Translations under genes and position numbers: made by a program
Shown: positions 56,401 to 64,000 of the stretch, piece by piece
How the letters are laid out: each line of letters begins with the position of its first letter
How positions within the stretch are numbered: position 1 is the stretch's first letter
The notes under the pieces: generated by a model
The model's database searches: none
What the model was told of the DNA's origin: nothing
The model's input: the letters and a program-made list of their open reading frames with translations, nothing else
From: Luzula sylvatica
Taxonomy: Eukaryota; Streptophyta; Magnoliopsida; Poales; Juncaceae
Length of the DNA: 64,000 bases
Direction of reading: 5' to 3'
Assembly: GCA_946800325.1 (NCBI GenBank)
Contig: OX326958.1
Coordinates: forward strand, 19,738,414-19,802,413

Positions 56401-57006
56401 TCCAACCTTCCCCATCTACACTACTTGAAATTGGGTTACAGTCCGAACCTGAAATCTCTATCGATGCATGCTTTTGTTGCATTGAAAGAGTTGAATATTG
56501 AAGGTTGCACCACTCTTTCTTTTCTGGAAGGCATTTCCAAACTCAGCTCTCTTAAAAAGTTGAAAATATTGAAAAGCCCGGGTTTGGCTGCAGCTTGGAA
56601 TTCTGCATTAGAAAAACAAAATACCTCGTTACCGTTACAAGTGCTCATGGTTGATGATATTTCATTCCTCACCAAGATAATCTGCAAATGTTTCGGCTCC
56701 CTTGAAGAGTTGGCTTTTTACAATGTCGAAACAAAGGAATTAACAAAGGAACAGGGAGAATCTCTCGGTTTGCTGACCTCATTGCAACAAATCAGCTTTG
56801 AAAGCTGCACAAAGCTGCAATCCCTCGCAGATGAGATGGAGTGGCTTCAAGCGCTGAGCACACTTAAAGTAATATATTGCCCACGGTTGCAGTCATTACC
56901 AAATGGCCTCCCTTACCTCAAAAATCTGTACTTAGTTGATTGCAGCAGACAGTTGGTTCGAGCGTGTAAAGTTTCGAGTAAAGTTAAAAATTTATATATT
57001 TCTTGA
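53494..57006 (+). CDS. NB-LRR disease-resistance-type protein, N-terminally truncated (1170 aa)
   Basis: An uninterrupted frame encoding the second half of an NB-ARC domain and a long LRR region. Visible motifs are a degenerate kinase-2 region (residues 27-41), RNBS-B as SKILVTTR (57-64), the GLPLA position as GYPLE (121-125), RNBS-D as CFSYCSLFP (181-189) with LINLWIAEGF, and the MHD position as MHELV (253-257). These are of the coiled-coil NLR type. LRRs run from about 320 to the end. The coiled coil, P-loop and intact kinase-2 are absent, and no remnant was seen upstream, where a LINE ends 94 bp before the frame. Full-length relatives sense pathogen effectors. Without the P-loop this one should not bind nucleotide normally. 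The ATG at 53494 is the first available but may be artificial; an upstream exon cannot be excluded. Confidence 0.82.
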   Translation: MHEERNQVIQLTLKMVNDLVSDNYNGKNLPVLQNILESELWNQLIKPFKLGTSTNCSKILVTTRYPSVANEICTVPFVELESLKGKALSNLFDACTFGDKSPENFQYLQRVRQCIVNKLNGYPLEIKTIGAALKGNLELRHWEALEQSGEWKIPQDENTSNHIMSSLKISYQYLSPDSKKCFSYCSLFPKNFKFKRDDLINLWIAEGFIYSRGGLESKKIGLNCFSELVGRDFFKESQEYTKHEEMITTYYLMHELVLDLAKEVSLEEFLVIDGSEVKNKITGGTIRQVSILMHFAYEWDSSTKRYILRDTFRNELEKVAKKLEISKLRTLIVIGNYDSNFSTNIRCLFRNAKCLRVLRLSMDSFHIDSLLCDLSNSVHLRYLKLESCYLNPPPDENVIDNKPPKIALRLYHLETLDIYDWYDDFDFPGLTRLLVSLRRFQAKGNQLTVISDIGKLAVIEELGEFMVQKDPDFDIGQLSELNDLEGSLSIYNLENIESREAANKAQLNNKRKLQGLSLYWTSNSNRLDTQPDLDANILEGLEPPPNIGNLHIHEYVGAKFPSRMVHKESLTCLQLINCSGLKVLPPLGQLRVLEKLKLEGMPRLEKITKEFYGSYVEKAFHSLREMVFSNMENCKEWVGIDGCLMFPSLNKLEILDSKKLCNLPRQFYSRSCDNNCFPKLTELVVRGCPRLCLPPLPHVQTLKTISITYGLGPLKSMTLLSNSPKKLSLSVGWNTEELLMPLLPNSRKKFLWSDIWRTERMKANQKVFVFSNLKTLTRLTIRGCPVDHLPWEGFQELALLKILVIRDVGSSTNTQTTEFFILPKSLEVLKIKSYSVTGKHLSEWLLQLPFLRTLVVRLRTVNCFVVKKGFISSTMNSSSGGGLLRIFPNSVKYLEELCIYVHGNPVYLNVTQEGLRGFKSLKKLTIERCSRLLSSLVGNEVLGENSLLPPSLLELNINEVPEKLLTRLLSNLPHLHYLKLGYSPNLKSLSMHAFVALKELNIEGCTTLSFLEGISKLSSLKKLKILKSPGLAAAWNSALEKQNTSLPLQVLMVDDISFLTKIICKCFGSLEELAFYNVETKELTKEQGESLGLLTSLQQISFESCTKLQSLADEMEWLQALSTLKVIYCPRLQSLPNGLPYLKNLYLVDCSRQLVRACKVSSKVKNLYIS

Positions 57007-58360
57007 TGACGAATCCACTTGCCCTCGCTAGCCGCTCGGATAAAAAATTGTAAGTATGTTTCAACAATTTTTTTTCAATAACTGCCAAGTTGTTTTTATT
57101 CCCTATTCTAAACAATATCTCTACTTGCCCTCTATAGCAGGTCATTAATGGTAGTTACAGCAAAGACCAATAAGGTACTGGCTACTATAGATTAGATTGT
57201 TTGATTGGTTAATATGTGATCCTTCTTGCAATTTTTAATATTTATTTTTTAAATGATTTAGGTGTCAGTTTGTTAAAAAAGACGCAGTGAAAAGTCAGAG
57301 CCTGAGAATTTGACAAATGATGGAAAAAGAATTCAGTTCCTATCCTGTATTAGAGAGTTCGGTTGTCTCGAGAGAAATTAATTAGAGGTACTTGAATAAT
57401 TCGTACTGGTACACAAATGTATTTGTACTGAATTTCTTAAGGGGACTGGTGATGTATTTTATGTCACATTTGGGAATTTTTTTTTACTGTTATTATAATA
57501 TTTAGGGGTATTTTTGCATGAATAAAGAAATGGAGTAGTGGAAATGTGGCGGTGGACCGAGACCATGCAGTTTTTTAGAGTTAGTTAGAGAGGGCAATTC
57601 GGTAATTTTGATTAGTTGAACTCGCATAAAATAACGATAGAGAAAGAGATTTTAGAGATGAAAATTGTAATCCATCGATACTCTTGTGTGTTTTATTCGA
57701 ATTATCCCTTTTGCCAATCTAGAATTGGCTAGGGTTTTATTATTGGTCATTTTGAAATTTAGTTCATTTTTTATTCAAAATTTAGATTTTCTTGTGAATT
57801 TTGTGATTTGGATTGAGTTGAGTAAGATTTGAGTGGAAATTTAGATTTATGGCCTTTTCAGATTTTGGAGGAAACTTGAATTCATAAATTATAAGGCAAA
57901 TTACTTTTTAGATTTAGAATTAATTTTTTTTTTCTTTTCTAAATTGAATGTCTGCATCATACGCCTCATGTTTAATATGTTGTACATCTTATACGTTTAT
58001 TTTAAAATGATAATTTGATAAATAAATTGAGATGACAAAGGGGATCAATTATTTAACAGATCCTCGTATTAAATAGGATATTTAACAATGAAAATTAGGA
58101 TAATTAAACATTTATACAAGGTCTTTGACATTGCCCGAAACAAATTCAAATAATGTTTTTTCAAATGATAAGACCAATTCTCCAAAACTTTTAAACATAA
58201 GAATTTCTCTAAAAATCTAAAAATGGAAGAATTAGTCATCTATATCGTGGTCTAGAGCTGTTCTAATTTGGAATTAGATTCATTTGATATTTTATTCGAC
58301 ATCAAGAAAATAGAAGAAGAGTTGGGAGCAGAGCTTCGGAGCTGGAATCTGGTCACCACC
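57007..58360. other. Intergenic region between NB-LRR and ethanolamine kinase
   Basis: About 1.35 kb containing the NB-LRR 3' region and the kinase promoter. No reliable ORF or repeat was recognised. Confidence 0.6.
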
Positions 58361-61300
58361 ATGGAACACCAAACAACTGAAGATGCGACCAACACGGCGG
58401 TTACGGGCTCACCTACCATCCCTTCTTCTTCGCTTTCCATCGATATCTCTCTTCCTCTTCCCGAAATGAAAGCTCAAATTGTGTTAAGTCTCCCTTGTGT
58501 TCACCAAATCCTTTTTTTTAATGGAAGAAATATTTAGTTAGGCGCGAGGTTCGGAATATTTGACTTCGAAATCTTTTTTTGAAGAGTTCGAGATGTTACT
58601 TACGTTATTTACTAATTTTTGTTTGCACATAATAAATTATATGATTGTTTCAATATATATTTGCAGTGCCTTATTGAAGGAATTGTTTAAGGAATGGTTA
58701 ACCCTCGAGGACTCGTGTTTTTTCATCGAAACCATGTCTGGTGGAATCACAAATCTATGTGAGTTCGTGCTCCTTAAAATTTCAACATCATTTATTTTCC
58801 CTTATTTAGGTTAAGATTTAATTTGCCTCCACTTAATTGGGGCATAAATGAGGCTTTTACATGGACCATTGTCTATTTGAGACCCAATTGAGGCTAATTA
58901 ACCTAGGTTGACCAAAATAGCTAATTTCACGAAATAATTAATCAGATATTGTTATGCCTATTAAATTTTTAGTGATGAAGGTCTGTGTGAAGGACAATAA
59001 TTTGAATGAACCTCTGACCGTTCGATTGTATGGCCCAAACACCGATTTGGTTATTGATCGCAAAAGAGAATTACAGGTACAAATCGAGGACAATTTCCTT
59101 TATTTTCATTAACTTATGATGATGAATGCATATGTAAAATTTACTATTAACATGCCAACAAATTTTTTCATGATGATGACAATTTTACTCTTATTCTTAA
59201 TTGGTATGGTAACTATTAAATAACAATCGATTATATCTACGTAATTAATAGAGAAATATTTCGTCCAATGTTTTCTCTCAATTAACAAAATAAAATAATG
59301 ATTATTTTTCAATTTTTTTTTATATTTCATTACTTTATTTACTTTTCATATACATCACAACCAAAAGTTGGAAACTTCAATTATTTTTTGGCAATAAAAC
59401 TTCCTCGCGAATTGCTTATACTGTTTTTTGTGATTTTTTCCATTATTAAAATTTGCGTTTTTGTACTTTGTTATTTCACAGATTAACTCTCGTGATTCCT
59501 CATCATTTTTTTGTACTAAATTTTAATATGTTTATTTTTTTTTTCAAATAATAATACAAACATATATGCATACTTTTTTTTGAGATTTATTGAATATATT
59601 CTTTTTGGATGATTGATGTTGGATAAGTAAACATATTGAAGACGGGGTTAATAATAATTTGTATCCTCTTATAGTTAAATTTAATAGAAAAATCCGTTTT
59701 ACTTGAAAACATCGTTTTGGCTTTTTTTTATTGTTGTTCGATCATATTTTCGTATCAAACAAAAGAGCAACCTCACAATTTTACCATAAATGTATGGAGA
59801 AATGAGTAATGATACAAACTCGTCCTTTTTCTCCGAATTTATATCCCCACCTGTTACATGATAATCATTGATTGAATGACGAAAATGTGGATAATCGTGA
59901 CCATAGTCAGTTATTCGGGATACGACAATAATACGATACGGGATACGTTCGTGTATAATTTGGATAGTGTGTTTTTCAATACGGCAAAAAATTCGGACCT
60001 AAAAAACGTGAACCGGTAATATTCGAATTCGTATAGGTTCGTGTATAATACGAATTTTATTAAAAATTCGGTTAAAAAAATTCGGCAAAATATAATATCG
60101 CGAAGTTTGCGTATTTTTCAAAATTCGTATAATTTGTGTATTATTCGCGAACTATTCACGAATTGACTAACTTAGACATGATATGACTCATGTAACTTAG
60201 AAATTGCAATATATATAAACAATTAAAAATTCCCAATTTGAAAAATTCGGCAAAAAATCACTGAATTCGGCAAAAAATCGGCCGAATATTTTTTGGCCAT
60301 AAAATTCGCGAATATTTCCGAATCACTGAATTGGATACACGAAGTTCACTATTTTTCAAAATTCGTATAATTCATGTATTATTCGCGAATTGACTAACTT
60401 AGAATTCGTGACTGAATGATCAAAACGATGAAAACGATCGTGGATTTGACAAGTGGCAAGTAAGGGGTATAAATTCAGTTAAATGTGAGGTTTATATCAT
60501 TATTCTGGTGAAACTGTATCGTAATTTAGTATTTCATCACACCAATTTCTTTTAGTTTTATTAATATAACATATATATTTTATAACGGTTGTAATTTCTC
60601 ATGATTAGGCTTTGCCATATTTATCTTGTGCTGGATTCGGTGCTAAATTGCTCGGCGTATTTTCAAATGGAATGGTCCAATCTTTTATCGATGCTAGAAC
60701 TCTCGATCCCTCTGGTAATTAAACAAATATACATATCTTTTGTTCTTTCTCTGTTTAATTATTATTTAATAGCATACACATTTTGTTATCTTTTATGAGT
60801 TCACGCTATTATTTTCTATTTGATTTTTTCAGACATGAGAAATCCAAAAATAGCCTCTGAAATTGCAAAGGAGCTAAGCAGGTTTCATCAAGTGGATATA
60901 CCCGGTTCAAAAGAGCCCCAATTATGGAATGATATATTTAAGTTCCTCAAGAAAGGTATTTCCCCCATTTGGTTGTTCATTGTTTTGTATTTTTGTAGAT
61001 TATTCTTGTTTTGTTGGTGAAGAAATATATTATTAGTTAATTATATCTAGTTATACAAACAAGGTAAACAGATTGAATTGGGTGAAATTGAGGCTTTATG
61101 GAGACAAAGTTGAAGAAATAAGGGTTTGATTAAAGGTTTAATTGCATAATTTATGGATTAATGTGTTTAATTTTGACACTTAATTCAATTGTACAATTCA
61201 TAGTTTGAACTTTAATACCGGATTAAATTAGGATTCAAATTGATTTCTTTTTATTGCAGCTGAATCACTGAAATTTGATGACGACGAAAAACAGGCCAAG

Positions 61301-62620
61301 TACCAAACAATCTCTTTCAAAGAAATCCACACTCAAGTTAATCAACTTAAAGTAATTCATTGTTCTCCTTGAAATTATGGATATTTCATTATGCATTTTA
61401 CAACAGTGCATTTTTGGCATTCTTTTGATTTCCTGATCTAACACAATTAGCTTCTTGTTCTTTTTGTTTAATTGCTTAATTGACGCTAAATTGAATCGAT
61501 TCGAGCCCTTCATTATTTCTTAAACATGATTCTTTTCTCCCAAAGATCTCCGTAAAAGAATTTTACTGTTCGGAAAATTATCTAAAATAAATTCTTGTTT
61601 GTATAACAGGAAATTACTGACCGTTTCAATGCCCGTGTAGTTTTTGCGCACAACGATTTGCTTTCTGGAAACTTGATGCTCAATGAATTAGACGGTTAAA
61701 CCTCTTCTACCTCTCCTCTCAAAAATATAAAAATCGATAAAACGAATAAAAAGAATACAAGAATTTAATTCAGCTACAATGACGCTTAAATTAGCCATTG
61801 AATTATGAAATTAACCTCAATCATTCGACGACACAAAAAATAAATATACTAATTTGTTCTTTATTTGCCCATATTATTTAGGTAAACTTTATTTCATAGA
61901 CTTTGAGTATGGGTCATATAGTTATAGAGGATACGACATTGCCAGCCATTTTAATGAATATGCTGGTTTTGATTGTGACTATAACTTGTAAGTTTAATTA
62001 ATTCTGAAATTAGGGTTCATTGTTGCATATATATCATGCAAAAGTTCATAATTTCCATATTTGCACAAAAATTTAGCATGAATACGACTTCGATATTTTC
62101 AGTTATCCAGATAAAGAAGCGCAATATCATTTCTTTAGGAGTTATTTGGACCCTAATAATCAAGAAGCAGTATGTTCTGAAACTTGAATTTTGGATTCCA
62201 AAATAGAATAAACTTGTATTTTTTATTATTTTTCTCTCGCACAAACAGGTATTAGAGAGAGACCTAAAGGAACTTTATGTCGAAACGAACACGTTTAGAT
62301 TGGCAAGCCATATTTACTGGGCACTCTGGGCTCTTATCCAGGTTATGCTCATATTTAATTAAAATTTTATGGTTTCAAATTAATACCAAATTCGTGACAT
62401 GTTTACAAATAAGTTTATAAATGAAAAGGGAATAAATGTTTGATTATTTGCTCCTATTATGCAGGCAAAGGTATCGCCTATTGATTTCGACTATCTTGGA
62501 TATTTCTACTTGCGGTACAATGAATTCAAGAAACCGAAGAAAATTGCTTCTCTTTGGCCAATTCATTTTTATCTGTTTCAGATTCAATTTAGACCGTTTT
62601 ATATCTGTTTTGTAATATAA
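58361..62620 (+). CDS. Ethanolamine kinase (choline/ethanolamine kinase family), 11 exons, 381 aa
   Basis: Phosphorylates ethanolamine, the first step of the CDP-ethanolamine route to phosphatidylethanolamine; cytosolic. Exons by eye, all GT-AG: 58361-58482, 58667-58758, 58973-59076, 60609-60714, 60833-60955, 61260-61351, 61610-61694, 61882-61987, 62103-62169, 62249-62341, 62465-62620. They sum to 1146 nt, exactly 382 codons with the stop. Motifs are SGGITNLLMKV, VRLYGPNTD, the Brenner-type HNDLLSGN (227-234, likely catalytic Asp229) and IDFEYGSY (247-254). DIPGSKEPQLW and SPIDFDYLGYFYLRYNEFKK match plant ethanolamine rather than choline kinases. The start ATG is in CACCATGG with no upstream in-frame ATG. 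The last ~25 residues are hydrophobic and unlike the family. An AATAAA lies at 62737-62742. A MITE occupies intron 3. Confidence 0.93.
59804..60505. mobile_element. Mutator-type MITE in kinase intron 3 (702 bp)
   Basis: Imperfect terminal inverted repeats of about 60 bp: the left end GAGTAATGATACAAAC...GAATTTATATCCCC pairs with the right end (minus strand GAATAATGATATAAAC...GAATTTATACCCC). Flanking 9-mers TGGAGAAAT (59795-59803) and TGGTGAAAC (60506-60514) agree at 7 of 9 positions, the duplication size of Mutator-like elements. The interior is noncoding and has its own repeats: 60113-60170 is echoed at 60344-60402 (ATTCGCGAA...TTGACTAACTTAG). Confidence 0.7.
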
Positions 62621-62820
62621 TTTATTGAAAGAAATATTTTCTATTTTATTTTGTTGTGTACAAAACAAGATAATTTATATCCTTATTACTTATGTTCACT
62701 ATTTATTCCTTCAATAGACCATTCTTCATATTTTTCAATAAACCAACAATGATAATAATTTTGAAATTTGAAATCTTTGTAGAGAAGAGACCGAACCGAA
62801 TTGAAGGGCGAAAACGTTAT
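62621..62820. other. 200-bp convergent 3' region between kinase and ARV1
   Basis: The plus-strand AATAAA at 62737-62742 (kinase) lies beyond the minus-strand AATAAA at 62702-62707 (ARV1), so the two transcripts probably overlap at their 3' ends. Confidence 0.6.
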
Positions 62821-63964
62821 TTATAGTAATTGAAGCGTGAAATAGTCAATTAGGATCTTTGCTAAATAGGCCAAACAGCAAACACCAAAACATCGACCAA
62901 TTCCTAATTGTGTCATGACTGCAAATAACACAAACAAAAAGGAATGTAAAGAATTGAAATTTCATGAAAATGAGATGGTACAAAATAGTATATTAAAAAT
63001 TAGGTTCGTAACCTTTTAGAGCAATTGTATTTGACGAGAGAACAAATATATCAATTATTATAATAACTGATGAAGGAAAGTCCCAAACCTGCATTATATA
63101 AAAAATAAATTACAAAAAAGATAAAATATATTTTAATCAATTTATTATTGCATACCATCATGGAAAGGAGGAATAGCTTCAAGTAGCTTGAAATGATAAT
63201 GGCCAATATAACTTCTTTGAACCTGATTTAAAACAAAAAATCATGAAAATGATAGAATAATAGCAAAAGCAATAGAAATTTGTAATTTTGTTTTTTGAAA
63301 CCAACTTTATTTAAAGATATAATTCTAGTAGTTAAATTCATTGAAGAACCATAAATAGTTTAATTACCTGTTTATATCATAAGATATTTTTAGAATAAAC
63401 TTTATTCCAATAAGTATTAAAAGCATATATACAAAGTTTCCTAATAATGCACCTGTTAATATCTGAGAAAAAAAAAATTAAGTAAATACGACAAATTAAA
63501 CATAGATTATATTTAATAAAATACAAAAATTTATAATATTTTTTTAATTAACTAACCTTTACACAAGTCCAAATGGCCAAAAACATGTCATTAGATGAAT
63601 CCCACATACCAGCTTTTAATACAGAAATTCTATCTTAGATTTTGTTAAGGATGATTTTGCAAATTACAAAAACTTTGGGGTCTCATTTGAAACAAAATAC
63701 AAAAAAATAATTTCCTCTTATTTGTGGATACATGCATCAAGAAGAAGATAAGCAAAACCCGACTTTTCCAAAATATCCTGCAAAATACCAATATATAATT
63801 AAGGTACTAGTTGGACCGGTACGGCAGTACGAATTAAGTTTTAAAAAGATACAATTTTTTAAAAAAATATTTACCTTGCATCCGTTAAAATCTAGATTAA
63901 TCATGTTAAACAATAAATGCCTGTATGCCTCAACTTTATGTAGAATCAGATCAATCAAGATAAT
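62821..63964 (-). CDS. ARV1: ARV1 family protein, 3' part (7 exons; continues past right edge)
   Basis: ARV1 is a multi-pass ER membrane protein needed for sterol distribution and lipid/GPI homeostasis. Minus-strand exons by eye, all GT-AG and in phase: 63875-63964, 63732-63777, 63557-63633, 63368-63462, 63156-63222, 63013-63088, 62821-62918. Diagnostic strings are LIDLILHKVEAYRHLLFN, the split codon giving LLLDAYRISVLKAG, ILTGALLGNFVYMLL, FKEVILAIIISSYLKLFLLSMM (SSY.K.FLL is highly conserved), VWDFPSSVIIIIDIFVLSSN.IALKVMT and a C-terminal GRCFGVCCLAYLAKILIDY, then stop. Several segments are membrane-spanning. The N-terminal zinc-binding ARV homology domain (CxxC...CxxC) must lie beyond 64000. 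Reading through the 63013 donor would give a short alternative end at 62993. Confidence 0.9.
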
Positions 63965-64000
63965 CTTGCCAAAATAACTCATTATTAAGTAATTAATAAT

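Noticed and set aside
57421..57720. Possible LTR or TRIM element between the NB-LRR and the kinase
   Set aside because: No terminal TG/CA pair with a flanking duplication could be found.
58268..58360. Upstream extension of the ethanolamine kinase start
   Set aside because: The open frame upstream begins with TTG and contains no ATG; the ATG at 58361 has a good initiation context and family-like downstream sequence.
62993..63088. Alternative ARV1 C-terminus by read-through at 62993
   Set aside because: The donor at 63013 and the acceptor before 62918 restore the conserved VMT...GVC...DY ending, which is a much better match to the family.
1..64000. tRNA, rRNA or other structured RNA genes
   Set aside because: None was recognised by eye; a covariance-model search was not possible here.

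Overview
The window is nuclear DNA from a flowering plant, most likely a eudicot. The evidence is GT-AG introns, a coiled-coil-type NB-LRR immune receptor, KIB/DUF295-type F-box genes, a Ty1-copia retrotransposon with a tRNA-Met primer site, plant L1-type LINEs and CCCTAAA telomere-like repeats. The species cannot be told from the sequence. Everything left of about 47 kb is AT-rich, repeat-dominated and gene-poor. The right 10 kb is ordinary gene space.

Left part (1-47.5 kb): a large segmental duplication dominates. An ~11 kb unit, made of a truncated F-box copy, a Helitron-like 3' end, a decayed minus-strand LINE, ~4-5 kb of AT-rich DNA and a full F-box gene, occurs at 1-19.9 kb and again at 33.7-46.5 kb. 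Copy A also holds an intact Ty1-copia element (3667-11761) inside the LINE remnant and a related solo LTR (13161-13800). Both have perfect 5-bp target-site duplications and are absent from copy B, so they arrived after the duplication. Two full-length F-box genes survive (18733-19776 and 45407-46393). Two truncated copies and one 3' fragment are also present.

Between the copies (20-33.5 kb) are a copia-integrase/F-box chimera, a shattered argininosuccinate synthase pseudogene split by a solo LTR, a ~6 kb satellite-like block of ~1.6 kb units each carrying an interstitial telomere tract, and a second solo LTR of the same family inside that satellite.

Right part (47.5-64 kb): a full-length LINE with two intact ORFs and a 16-bp target-site duplication (47523-53384) lies directly upstream of an NB-LRR reading frame that lacks the coiled-coil and P-loop regions (53494-57006). 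Next comes an 11-exon ethanolamine kinase gene (58361-62620) whose exons join to exactly 382 codons, with a Mutator-type MITE in intron 3. Tail to tail with it is the 3' part of an ARV1 gene on the minus strand (7 exons seen, 62821-63964, continuing past the window edge). The kinase acts in phosphatidylethanolamine synthesis and ARV1 in ER sterol/lipid homeostasis. Their stop codons are 200 bp apart and their poly(A) signals cross.
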